Below are positions 17,752-25,945 of a DNA stretch of 64,000 bases, one piece after another. The stretch covers positions 186,001 to 250,000 of the forward strand of contig NZ_JAUSTU010000003.1 of assembly GCF_030813005.1 (NCBI RefSeq), given 5' to 3'. The stretch is from Robertmurraya andreesenii. Its GTDB lineage: Bacteria > Bacillota > Bacilli > Bacillales > Cytobacillaceae. How positions within the stretch are numbered: position 1 is the first letter of the stretch; each line of letters opens with the position of its first letter. Under the pieces are notes generated by a model. The model was not told the origin of the DNA. It was given only the letters and a program-made list of their open reading frames with translations, and did not search any database. The position numbers and the translations under genes were made by a program.

Positions 17752-18510
17752 TCATGAATGTCCCATATGATCCTTCAGACTCTGTGGCGGAATCACTGTG
17801 TATTCCTTATCAATGACATTTGTATAGCTCATTTGACTGCCGGGATAATTCCGCATTTTCCACCCCTCCATATTGCGGTTACCACTATACAGTGGATCGC
17901 TATAGGCACCTTCTAAAGTACTAGTTCTGAGCATGTTAAAAAAACCGCTTGCAGAAATCGTTGTAAGCTTGACCTTATCCTCTGCAAAATCCGTTAATAC
18001 GTCGTCTTTTTCCTCATCACCTAATGCAACAAAATCCTTTTTAAACTTCGTTAAACTATGATTTTGAATTTCACGTAAGCCAATATCGAATATTTCACGT
18101 CGTCTCAACCGGCCTTGATACCCCTGAACTTTTTCGCCTTTGTAAAAGGGAGGCTGCATGTATTCTCTCGCATTAAATCCCCAATCCCCACTTAGTTGGT
18201 GATCGATAAAATATGCAACGCCTAATTCCCTTGCACCTGGCCCGTTGTCATCAGCGGGAAAAATGCGTTCGGTTGCAGCTTCAACAATTTTGAATTGCTC
18301 TTGAGTAAAATACATAAGTGCTAGATTATAATCTTCAGCCTTCTGTTCTTTCTGATTGTTCTTTACCTCTTCTTTTTGATCCTTAAATGGAATGAGACTG
18401 CCTATTACACCACCGACAGCCAGTCCTCCAATCGCGATACCAGAGTTCTTGAGAAACTTGCGGCGCGAGAGGGACTCCGTCTTTTCCTGTTGTTTGGAGT
18501 TATCTGGCAT
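17752..18510 (-). CDS. Gluconate 2-dehydrogenase subunit 3 family protein (Tat)
   Basis: A protein of 252 residues with a twin-arginine signal (SRRKFLKNSGIAIGG) and a following hydrophobic stretch, then the subunit 3 fold (EAATERIFPADDNGPGARELG). It would escort and stabilise the GMC flavoprotein encoded next. A GTG frame starts at 18519, but AGGAGG lies 8 nt before the ATG at 18510, which is chosen here. Confidence 0.88.
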   Translation of the reverse strand: MPDNSKQQEKTESLSRRKFLKNSGIAIGGLAVGGVIGSLIPFKDQKEEVKNNQKEQKAEDYNLALMYFTQEQFKIVEAATERIFPADDNGPGARELGVAYFIDHQLSGDWGFNAREYMQPPFYKGEKVQGYQGRLRRREIFDIGLREIQNHSLTKFKKDFVALGDEEKDDVLTDFAEDKVKLTTISASGFFNMLRTSTLEGAYSDPLYSGNRNMEGWKMRNYPGSQMSYTNVIDKEYTVIPPQSLKDHMGHS

Positions 18511-18621
18511 TCCTTCCACCTCCTACATTTTATCGATAGATTACCCTAAAAAAATCCATTCATACATTAAATTAAGTTGGGCATGATAACAGATAAATCT
18601 ATGTACTAGGAGTGGAAGAAA

Positions 18622-19350
18622 ATGAAAAATATTTGGATAAATGTGGTCATACTTAGTGCAGCTCTATTCCTTTCAGGATGCGCTGGTCAGCTCCATTCAG
18701 TGGATGAAAATGTGAAGGCCGAGGAAGGTCAACATGATGGACATGGAACGCATCATCAGAATGTCTATGATAAGGGTGTATCAAAAAGGGACATAAATGA
18801 TGGTCTAATTATTCCGAGTGAAACCGGAGTAAAAAAGCAGACAACCGATGAACATGGAGGGACCTCTCATGGTACTGGAACAAATGTATACAGCTTGATT
18901 GGAAGCTCTGGTTTGCATGATGGTGGGATTTCTTCTCATCTTGAATCAAGATTGGGCGGAGAAGGAATTTCAGGAGTGAAGGTATTTGTATTAGATGATA
19001 CCGTCATCCTTGCACGAGCAACCCCTACGGTGACATCCACTCGATACGACTCGATGCAGGAGCATACCCTAAATGGTGTAGATGGGGTGTCTAGAAATGA
19101 TATCAATATAAATACTAAAGGGAATACGCCTCCAACAACAACGGACGCAGACATGGATGATAACCTCGAGCACGCAAAAAGCTATATGAATCAAGTATTC
19201 AATGGCCAAGTTCAAACACTGACGGTTACCAATCCAAAAGCGGTTGAGCTTATTGACAAAATTAAGAACAATTTAAAAGCAGAATCCGTTCCTTATGAGA
19301 CCGTATCAAAAGACATCATTACACTTGTGAAGATGACGAAGGAAAAGTAG
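18622..19350 (+). CDS. YhcN/YlaJ-like lipoprotein
   Basis: A 242-residue lipoprotein with lipobox LSGC (Cys20). Residues 30-95 are rich in His, Gly, Asp and Thr (EEGQHDGHGTHHQN). The rest resembles the Spore_YhcN_YlaJ domain: a short GVKVFVLDDTVILAR beta motif and a C-terminal part ending in VKMTKEK. YhcN-type proteins are spore-membrane lipoproteins in Bacillus. The His-rich segment could bind metal. It is divergent from the GA2DH-like pair. Confidence 0.65.
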   Translation: MKNIWINVVILSAALFLSGCAGQLHSVDENVKAEEGQHDGHGTHHQNVYDKGVSKRDINDGLIIPSETGVKKQTTDEHGGTSHGTGTNVYSLIGSSGLHDGGISSHLESRLGGEGISGVKVFVLDDTVILARATPTVTSTRYDSMQEHTLNGVDGVSRNDININTKGNTPPTTTDADMDDNLEHAKSYMNQVFNGQVQTLTVTNPKAVELIDKIKNNLKAESVPYETVSKDIITLVKMTKEK

Positions 19351-19495
19351 GTTCTTGTGTGCAAACAGGTAAAGAAACTATTTCCCTCTGTGAATCCATT
19401 TTTTTCTGTTCAATGTTGATTTTGGCCTTATGAGTATATCAATAACGAGAGAACCAATACTCATAAGTCGTTATGAAAATCAGCAATAAAATTAA

Positions 19496-19518
19496 AAGCA
19501 CCTTTTTAAAAGGTGCTT
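19496..19518 (-). terminator. Hairpin ending the PD-(D/E)XK gene transcript
   Basis: AAGCACCTTTT (19496-19506) pairs with AAAAGGTGCTT (19508-19518). On the minus strand the right arm runs into TTTAATTTTATT, so it suits transcripts coming from 19646. Confidence 0.6.
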
Positions 19519-19645
19519 GCTGCTTAAATATGGAATTTTCGCTGATGTATGGAAGTCATTTATATCGACTAAAAATCTTCTATGATAGGTTCTTAAAAAC
19601 ATTTTGGGTGAATTAGCAGATATTATCTATATTTAGATAATGCTT

Positions 19646-20884
19646 CTAATCGAAGAAATTTAAATCCTTTGGCATAATGTATACGATCTCCTTCAAGAAT
19701 CGCCAAGCAGCTTCAAAATCCTCTAATTCTCCAACTTGCCCCGTATAGTCACGATTTTGCTCACTGACCCAGCGCTGCATTTCCCAATCCCATTGATCCT
19801 TTTCTGCATCCGTCAAATCTCGGTGTCGGATGGCCTTGTGCTTCGTCCGTTCAACATAGTTCGCTTCCTTTGCTAGACGCTTAGCTAATTGGTAGCCTAC
19901 TTCATACACATCCTTATTTTTACTATGCTTAAAATGACGGAAATCAATGTTGAATTTCAAGCCATACTCTCCAGGCAACCGATGCTCGATTGGCAGCTGG
20001 GCATCAGCATCCACCCACCCCAAATGAATCCGAATATCAGTTCCATGAACGGTAGGAAGGTCTAAGCGAAAGGCCTTTTTATTGACATGATAGCTACCTT
20101 TTTCTCCCGTCCAACCTAGCTCATATAAATTCTCAAGGCATTTTCGAAAAATGAGAGAACCCTTGTTCGTTAGGAATATCTCGACATTTTCAGGTGTAGG
20201 TTTTACCTCGTCCCTTTTTCTTAATAAGGAAGACCAGTCCTCAATTGATGCATAAAATTCCCCAGACTTACCACTTTTTTGAACATCATTAATCATGAAG
20301 GTATGTACTGTTGTTTCCGTCGTGCCAGAAGGAAAGACTAAATAGCCATAAGGATATCCGTCGTCGGGATGTCCCCTCAAAACCTCCTCTTGAAAATAAT
20401 CACATAATACAGCCGATACCACTTCTTGATTTTGAATTTGAAAAAAAGTTTGATGATAAAGATGCTGGGCAAAGGCTTCATCTCTTCCAATGGATACCGC
20501 CCATTCCACAAAGGCCTGATATAGACTGCTATAGTCCTTGGAATTCCTTAGGAATCTTCTAGAACGCATAATAATCTCTTCTGTTTTTCTCTGTGCTAGG
20601 GCCTCTCTGTAAGTTAAGACCTGTTCTTTCCATATACCAGGGTGCAGCTCGGGATTAGATTGCAACTTAGCCTCGATTAACCAAACCCGGCCAAATTCAT
20701 CGGTTCCCATTACATCAATTCTTCCTTGGTGCTTTCTTCTCCCGCCACCCAATACATGCAGCTCTCGGGCCCATATAAAAAGATAGCCTTCTTCTCCTTT
20801 AGGAAATTTAATCTTATGATGTTTGGTAAAATGAACAAATTGATCTACTAAATCAATTTCATTTGCGAACGCTATTGTTGTCAT
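19646..20884 (-). CDS. PD-(D/E)XK nuclease-like protein
   Basis: A 412-residue protein I cannot name. The N-terminal part holds a convincing PD-(D/E)XK core: RIDVMGTDEFGRVWLIEAKL (about residues 56-75), where Asp58 and the Glu/Lys of EAK are catalytic-type residues, in the style of NucS and other RecB-like folds. The remainder is mixed alpha/beta with many aromatic residues and no clear domain. A 61-residue protein lies just upstream on the same strand and looks co-transcribed. Position at the edge of a restriction-rich island suggests a defence or DNA-repair role. Confidence 0.7.
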   Translation of the reverse strand: MTTIAFANEIDLVDQFVHFTKHHKIKFPKGEEGYLFIWARELHVLGGGRRKHQGRIDVMGTDEFGRVWLIEAKLQSNPELHPGIWKEQVLTYREALAQRKTEEIIMRSRRFLRNSKDYSSLYQAFVEWAVSIGRDEAFAQHLYHQTFFQIQNQEVVSAVLCDYFQEEVLRGHPDDGYPYGYLVFPSGTTETTVHTFMINDVQKSGKSGEFYASIEDWSSLLRKRDEVKPTPENVEIFLTNKGSLIFRKCLENLYELGWTGEKGSYHVNKKAFRLDLPTVHGTDIRIHLGWVDADAQLPIEHRLPGEYGLKFNIDFRHFKHSKNKDVYEVGYQLAKRLAKEANYVERTKHKAIRHRDLTDAEKDQWDWEMQRWVSEQNRDYTGQVGELEDFEAAWRFLKEIVYIMPKDLNFFD

Positions 20885-20926
20885 ATTGCACTTCCTTTTT
20901 GAAAACCTTTATTCATCTCAGATGCT

Positions 20927-21112
20927 TTACTTAATACCTAAAGAGACAAAATTCTTTTTTAACTCATCTTCCGTTATAGATATCCTCACAGTTAAGTCTT
21001 GGGTTCGTAATACAAATTCTTTAACGCCAATAAACTCTGATTCCGCAATCAGATAAAAACGAGTTCCCTTCTTATTTCCTCGAAATTCATTTATTAATTT
21101 ATATCGCTTCAT
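20927..21112 (-). CDS. Small unknown protein
   Basis: A 61-residue basic protein (FRGNKKGTRFYLIAESEF, later ITEDELKKNFVSLGIK) with no family I recognise. It has GGGGAT 7 nt before ATG and ends 42 nt before the PD-(D/E)XK gene, so the two are probably one operon. It could be a partner or regulator of the nuclease. Confidence 0.6.
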   Translation of the reverse strand: MKRYKLINEFRGNKKGTRFYLIAESEFIGVKEFVLRTQDLTVRISITEDELKKNFVSLGIK

Positions 21113-21284
21113 GATTGTGATCCCCAGTTTACTTAGGTGGTTATTTGGTATTTATGATAGTACTATTTTATCAGATTTTCTTCACTTATTTTTTTTAAAA
21201 AGTGGATCATTAGCATTCAAAGCTTATATGACATATTAGGGAAAATCTATTGTCTTGGTTATTGAACTAACAAATACTGAAAAA

Positions 21285-21310
21285 ATCCGTCATCTCATTA
21301 GATGGCGGAT
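21285..21310. terminator. Hairpin of the Rpn-linked family
   Basis: ATCCGTCATCT (21285-21295) pairs with AGATGGCGGAT (21300-21310). The same hairpin recurs at 25709-25734, and a relative at 26980-27003. Here it ends the Rpn remnant read on the minus strand, which has A-run (T on minus) flanks. Confidence 0.8.
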
Positions 21311-21325
21311 CTCCAAATCAATGCA

Positions 21326-21760
21326 CTACATTTGTTTCTTCAATTTTTCTATTTCAGAGAGACCCAGCTTTGTGACTTTTTCGATTATCTCAACGGGGAT
21401 GCCTTCCTTTGCCCCTTCCTCCAAATCGGTCCAGCTTTTGAGGCTCTAGTCCAAGCGATTCTTTAATTCTTGGATCTCTTTAACAGGCAGCTCCACATAA
21501 TTAGCAACTTGCTCTACTTCCATATTGTCTTTCAATAATTTAATAGCTACCTGTTTTAACCCTTCTTCTCTACCTATTCTTCGTTCCCCTTCAAGATTAC
21601 TCAACAAGTCACGCAGTTCTTTCGCACGTGCTTCAAAGATGACACGATTTTCCTTATTAGCACTCAGCGTTTCCCACTCGATGAGCGCTTCCCGTACCTG
21701 TTCAATATTCATCGCCCATTCCTCCAAATCAGATATTATTTCGTCATTGACTTCCTTCAT
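21326..21760 (-). pseudogene. C-terminal remnant of an Rpn-family nuclease
   Basis: Residues encoded at 21446-21760 are nearly the same as the C-terminal third of the intact Rpn protein (e.g. SDLEEWAMNIEQVREALIEW and LSNLEGERR) but the PD-(D/E)XK nuclease domain is missing. After its TAG the same frame continues (SLKSWTDLEEGAKEG ... GLSEIEKLKKQM) to a second stop at 21326, giving another Rpn-like tail. It therefore reads as a decayed gene or two fused tails, with no usable start. Confidence 0.75.
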
Positions 21761-21778
21761 ATCATAAATTCCGCAGAC

Positions 21779-22360
21779 TCATTCTGAAATGGTAGGTATA
21801 TTGTATTGCCATTCACTCTTTTTAACTGCGTAATGATTATAAAATTTACCCTCAATTTCAATTTCATCTACAAACTTGAAACCACTCTTTTGAATAACCC
21901 TAATCGAACTTATGTTATGTGTTAAAGCAATTGCATTTAACCTCTCGACATCGGTTTTCTCAAATAGAAAATTCATCAGACCCTTGACCGCCATAGTTGT
22001 ATAGCCTTTATTTCGATAATGCTTTGAAATGCCATAGGCAATTTCTCGATTTGGTGAAGGTAGTTCCTCTTTGATTCCTGTCATACAAAAACCAATAAAC
22101 TCATTTGTTTCCTTAAGTATGATTCCAAATCTTAAATAGGTTTGACCTTCAATATGAGGCAATGCTGCTAAAAACCTTTTGTTCGAAGGAATTTCATAAT
22201 TCTTAACCCAGTCATAACGCCGTTCTCTCGTTGTTTTAAAATCCGGCAAGAATTCGTATACCTCTGGCTGTGAGGTAATTTCAAAAATAGAATCAACATC
22301 CTCCATGCTATATTCCCGTAGTACGATTTCTCCACAGTCTATACTAAATAGATTGCTCAC
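21779..22360 (-). CDS. GNAT N-acetyltransferase (RimJ/RimL-like)
   Basis: A protein of 193 residues in the acetyltransferase_3 group that moves acetyl from acetyl-CoA to an amine, often a protein N-terminus or a small compound. Visible marks are IVLREYSMEDVDSIFEI, the acetyl-CoA-loop region AYGISKHYRNKGYTTMAVKG and the end motif NISSIRVIQKSGFKFV. The GTG at 22360 is chosen because AAGGGAG lies 8 nt upstream; a longer TTG frame starts at 22393. It ends 18 nt before the Rpn remnant and probably is unrelated cargo. Confidence 0.85.
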   Translation of the reverse strand: MSNLFSIDCGEIVLREYSMEDVDSIFEITSQPEVYEFLPDFKTTRERRYDWVKNYEIPSNKRFLAALPHIEGQTYLRFGIILKETNEFIGFCMTGIKEELPSPNREIAYGISKHYRNKGYTTMAVKGLMNFLFEKTDVERLNAIALTHNISSIRVIQKSGFKFVDEIEIEGKFYNHYAVKKSEWQYNIPTISE

Positions 22361-22455
22361 ATGCTCAACTCCCTTAGATGATTCAGATATCAAAAGACTT
22401 TACTTTGATGAGAGAGGAGCATATTGTATAAGTCTTTATATCCGAAAAAAGTCAC

Positions 22456-24870
22456 TTATTTACTCTTCCTCTCAAAATGCACATGCAACCTGTATTCACA
22501 GATGTCCTTTGTCATTTCGTAAAGGATTTCTTCATCTTCTTCTAGTACATCAAATTCTAGTTTTAATATATCATTTTCATAAGAAATCAACCCTTTTGAA
22601 CTGCCGCTCCATTTTGTCATCGGCATGGTTGCAATCAGCTTGCTTACACCCTTCTCATCGTATTTCCAAAGCTTCTTAGCCCCACGGTCTGAAAAGTCAA
22701 TTCTTTTACGGTATTCTTTTTCCATTAGATATTGATGGAAAAAGGGAGCAACCTCAGTTGAAGTTATTGGCTTATACCAATTAGCTGGCCCACGTTCTAA
22801 CATAGATAGAAGTACCACCATCTTGTAGCTTTTGGTCATACCCGTCTTTTCTTCTTCAACAAGCCATCTCTCATATCTTTGATAAACCTCTTTTTCACGC
22901 TCTGAGAGCTCATTAGCCCAGAATAAAAACCCGTAATAAGAATGAAATTCCTGTCTATACTGAATCGATTCAGAGGCAACCTGCAAATGTAATTCTAAAT
23001 AGGTTGGTCGTCTACCAAGTTCAAGTTTCAAATCTTTATAGTCTTCGAGCAATTTTTCTTTACGTGGCTGCTTCTTTCTTTCCATTTCCTTCAGTATGTT
23101 AATAACCTGTAAGTCAAGATGAAGCTCACATAATTCTGGAACAACTGGTTGAGTAGTTTTAGAAGTTTTTCTATCAGATTCTGTGTTAAAGAGACTTAAT
23201 TTAATATCCGCATTTCGGTAGTTTCCAATCAAATCAATGATGACACAATGGTTTTTCGTATCATAGAGGCGAAGTCCTCGACCAATTTGTTGGGTAAAAA
23301 CCGTGAGCGATTCGGTCGGCCGTACAAATAATAAGGTATCTACAGAAGGTATATCTACTCCTTCGTTGAATAAATCAACGGTAAAGATGACATCAAGTTC
23401 TCCACTGGCCAATTTTTCAATTGCTTCATGTCTGCCTACCTGAACCTGTTTTGAGTGTAGACTCACTGTCCGAAAGCCCCTACTGTTAAAATAGCTTGCT
23501 AGAAAATCAGCCTGTCGAATTGATGAACAGAATCCGATCGTTCTTGTCTGTTTTTTCTCTACCCATGCCCGCATGACTTTCTCAGCCATCTCATCTTTCA
23601 ACTGGACTTGTAAAAGTTCTTGCTCATCATATCGGTTGCCCAGCCAGGTGATTTGGCTATAATCCGTTTCATCATAAACCCCAAAATACTTAAATGGGGA
23701 AAGCCACTTTCTTTTAATTGCATCCAAAAAATCGAGACGAAAAGCCACGTTCCCATCACAAATTGCATATACATCCTTATTGTCATTACGATCAGGAGTG
23801 GCAGTAATACCCAATAAAAACTTTGGTTGAAAATACTCGAGCACTCTTTTATAAGATTTGGCTGCAGCGTGATGGAATTCATCCACAATGATCAAGTCAA
23901 ATTCATCTTTTTTGAAAGAATGTAGATGTCTATGTATGCTCATCGTGTAAATGGAAGCAAAGATGGTTTCCGAATGATTTTCTTTTCTTTTTCCATCAAA
24001 TATTCCATAGAATTTGGTTGGATCAATTGTATGAAAAGAATTCTTGGCTTGCTGGAGAATCTCTTCTCGATGTGCAATAAAGAGGACTCTACGAAATTGT
24101 TGCGCAAAAAAACCTGCTAGATAGGTTTTTCCAAGGCCTGTTGCCATTATAACAAGTGCTTTATTGTAGTCCTCCTCCATGGTCTTGTGTAATTCCTCTA
24201 ACGCTTCGACTTGTGCAAACCTTGGTTGAATGGAACCATATGGAGCTTGGTTCTCATGTATGACAACAGGGTCTTCTGGTTTATCCATCTTGGATGGAAG
24301 CATCAAGTCAAGTTCTTCAGCCTTTGACCATTCTTTTGCAAGATTAGGATTTTTCGAATGGTAGTGGTCATACTTTTCTTTATATTCGCTAAGTGTCACT
24401 TCGTTTAATGGTACAGTTTGCTCGGAATAAAAGGTTAGAAGAAATTGTTCCATTGCATCCTGAAAGACTTCATTATGATTCCTGACAGAAAGATTCCACT
24501 CCACCCCATTGCTTAATGCTGACCGAGATAAATTGGACGAGCCGACAAATAAGCAATCGTTAGCCTCATTTTGAAATAGATAGGCCTTAGGATGAAAGGA
24601 AACTCCATTACTATTCCAAATACGAACTTCTATCTTTTCACTGATTTTCAGGAGCTCTTCTAATGCTTCTGGCTGTGTAATATATAAATAGTCACCCGTG
24701 CAAATCTTAATATCCGCAAAACTATGTATCGCTCTTTGGAGTGACTCCTTTAAAAATTGAACTCCAGATTTCATCACAAAAGAGGTCAATATATATACAG
24801 TACTCGATTTTTCAATCTGCCTGATAATGTGTTCGCCTAGATGACTGGTTATCAGCCTTACATCACTCAT
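22456..24870 (-). CDS. PLD-domain DEAD/DEAH helicase (type IV restriction-like)
   Basis: An 804-residue protein. An N-terminal phospholipase-D-type nuclease half-site is seen at H93/K95 (FHPKAYLF) and GSSNLSRSAL; a superfamily 2 helicase follows (Walker A GLGKT 245-249, DEFHH 330-334, LGITATPDR, FNEGVDIPSVD, QQIGRGLRL). The last 250 residues have no clear DUF3427 signature. It shares the domain order of SauUSI, a 5mC-dependent type IV restriction enzyme, and is a shorter relative of the protein at 27010-30159. Its start overlaps the MazG-like stop by 8 bp, so translation is coupled. Confidence 0.85.
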   Translation of the reverse strand: MSDVRLITSHLGEHIIRQIEKSSTVYILTSFVMKSGVQFLKESLQRAIHSFADIKICTGDYLYITQPEALEELLKISEKIEVRIWNSNGVSFHPKAYLFQNEANDCLFVGSSNLSRSALSNGVEWNLSVRNHNEVFQDAMEQFLLTFYSEQTVPLNEVTLSEYKEKYDHYHSKNPNLAKEWSKAEELDLMLPSKMDKPEDPVVIHENQAPYGSIQPRFAQVEALEELHKTMEEDYNKALVIMATGLGKTYLAGFFAQQFRRVLFIAHREEILQQAKNSFHTIDPTKFYGIFDGKRKENHSETIFASIYTMSIHRHLHSFKKDEFDLIIVDEFHHAAAKSYKRVLEYFQPKFLLGITATPDRNDNKDVYAICDGNVAFRLDFLDAIKRKWLSPFKYFGVYDETDYSQITWLGNRYDEQELLQVQLKDEMAEKVMRAWVEKKQTRTIGFCSSIRQADFLASYFNSRGFRTVSLHSKQVQVGRHEAIEKLASGELDVIFTVDLFNEGVDIPSVDTLLFVRPTESLTVFTQQIGRGLRLYDTKNHCVIIDLIGNYRNADIKLSLFNTESDRKTSKTTQPVVPELCELHLDLQVINILKEMERKKQPRKEKLLEDYKDLKLELGRRPTYLELHLQVASESIQYRQEFHSYYGFLFWANELSEREKEVYQRYERWLVEEEKTGMTKSYKMVVLLSMLERGPANWYKPITSTEVAPFFHQYLMEKEYRKRIDFSDRGAKKLWKYDEKGVSKLIATMPMTKWSGSSKGLISYENDILKLEFDVLEEDEEILYEMTKDICEYRLHVHFERKSK

Positions 24871-25189
24871 CTTCTACCTCCAATAAGTAGATGCGTTCCT
24901 TGAAACCTCCTCTTTTTTCAGCCTTTTCTTTGCGAATCTCTTCCACATGCTCAAAGCGTGCCCCATGACATTCAATTAAGGCATGAATGATTTCCAGTAA
25001 GTCCGCAAGCTCCTCTAATGCATCTTCATCGTTTCCTGCATTCATATATTCTTCAAGCTCTTCATAGCTTTTCTTTCTTAATTCTTGTATGTATTCGTCG
25101 TGTGCAAGAATTTTTGTTGAAAAATTCTTCCCAGTTTTTTCGATGATTTCCGGAATTCGATCGCGTACCAGCTTGTTATGAATTGGCAT
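24863..25189 (-). CDS. MazG-like nucleotide pyrophosphohydrolase
   Basis: A protein of 108 residues of the all-alpha NTP pyrophosphohydrolase fold. It begins MPIHNKLVRDRIPEII and carries the acidic helices EELEEYMN and ALEELADLLEII that bind Mg2+ in MazG/HisE-type enzymes. The ATG at 25189 has GGGGGAT upstream; a longer frame from 25222 lacks such a site. It overlaps the helicase start by 8 bp, which is the strongest sign that they work together. It probably hydrolyses a (d)NTP to the monophosphate. Confidence 0.85.
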   Translation of the reverse strand: MPIHNKLVRDRIPEIIEKTGKNFSTKILAHDEYIQELRKKSYEELEEYMNAGNDEDALEELADLLEIIHALIECHGARFEHVEEIRKEKAEKRGGFKERIYLLEVEDE

Positions 25190-25220
25190 TGTTGTATCCC
25201 CCAATATGTCATTTTTCTTC

Positions 25221-25278
25221 ATTATACTACAAAAGAACTGCTTCAGATTGACAAATAATGGGCTAGATATGAAATAAT
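25221..25278. promoter_or_regulatory. Face-to-face promoters of the Nudix and MazG-helicase genes
   Basis: On the plus strand TTGACA (25248-25253) with AATAAT 19 nt downstream (25273-25278) points to the Nudix gene. On the minus strand a perfect TATAAT (plus 25221-25226) points to the MazG-helicase pair; its -35 is weak. The two promoters overlap in space and may be co-regulated. Confidence 0.6.
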
Positions 25279-25307
25279 AAGACTAGGAAAAAATTGAGGT
25301 GCTGTTG

Positions 25308-25700
25308 ATGAAAAAGTCAATAAAAGTTGTTGCTGCGATTATTGAAAATGACCAAAGGGAAATCCTGTGTGCTCTAAGGTCACCAAGGATGTCTATGGGT
25401 AATCTGTGGGAGTTTCCTGGTGGGAAGGTGGAAGTAGGCGAGGATTTATTTTTTGCTTTGGAGAGAGAGATTCAAGAAGAATTAAGCTGTACCATACAGC
25501 CCCTAGAAATATTTGATGAACATAGCCATGAATACGAATCATTCATTATCCATTTGGTTGCAATCAAGGCCAAATTACTAAATGGTTTCCCAATTGCCTC
25601 AGAGCATTCAAAGCTCGTTTGGCTTAAGAGGGAGAATCTCTTGTCTCTGAATTGGGCTCCAGCGGACATTCCGGCGGTAGAAAAGTTATTGGGGGAATAA
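25308..25700 (+). CDS. NudG-like Nudix (d)NTP pyrophosphohydrolase
   Basis: A protein of 130 residues with a complete Nudix box GKVEVGEDLFFALEREIQEE (GX5EX7REUXEE). The surrounding residues LWEFPGGK and the tail APADIPAVEKL follow E. coli NudG (CTP pyrophosphohydrolase, also active on 5-methyl-dCTP and oxidised dCTP) more closely than MutT. ATG at 25308 has GAGGTG upstream; GTG and TTG codons just before are less well placed. It is divergent from the MazG-like and helicase genes, with overlapping promoters. Confidence 0.88.
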   Translation: MKKSIKVVAAIIENDQREILCALRSPRMSMGNLWEFPGGKVEVGEDLFFALEREIQEELSCTIQPLEIFDEHSHEYESFIIHLVAIKAKLLNGFPIASEHSKLVWLKRENLLSLNWAPADIPAVEKLLGE

Positions 25701-25708
25701 AGCAAAAA

Positions 25709-25734
25709 ATCCGTCATCTCATTAGATGGCGGAT
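25709..25734. terminator. Shared hairpin, Nudix end and Rpn tail end
   Basis: ATCCGTCATCT (25709-25719) pairs with AGATGGCGGAT (25724-25734), 9 nt after the Nudix stop. It is the same element as 21285-21310 and can serve both the plus-strand Nudix gene and the minus-strand Rpn remnant. Confidence 0.85.
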
Positions 25735-25749
25735 CTCCCAATCATTGTA

Positions 25750-25935
25750 CTACAATTGTTTCTTTAATCTTTCTATTTCAGAAAGACTCAGCTTTGTGAC
25801 CTTTTCGATCATATTAATCGGAATGCCTTCCTTTAATATTTCAATGGCTATATCATTTTTCTCTTCTTCTCTACCCCATCTCCGTTCACTTTCCAGATTA
25901 CTCAACAAATCAAGTAATCTACAGCAATAACTGAA
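25750..25935 (-). pseudogene. C-terminal Rpn remnant
   Basis: The minus frame reads RLLDLLSNLESERRWGREEE then ILKEGIPINMIEKV ... SLSEIERLKKQL before a TAG at 25750. It is the tail of an Rpn-family protein different in detail from the intact copy that lies just upstream (25946-26857) and closest to the second tail at 21326. No start or nuclease domain remains. Confidence 0.75.
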
Positions 25936-25945
25936 TATCTAATGC

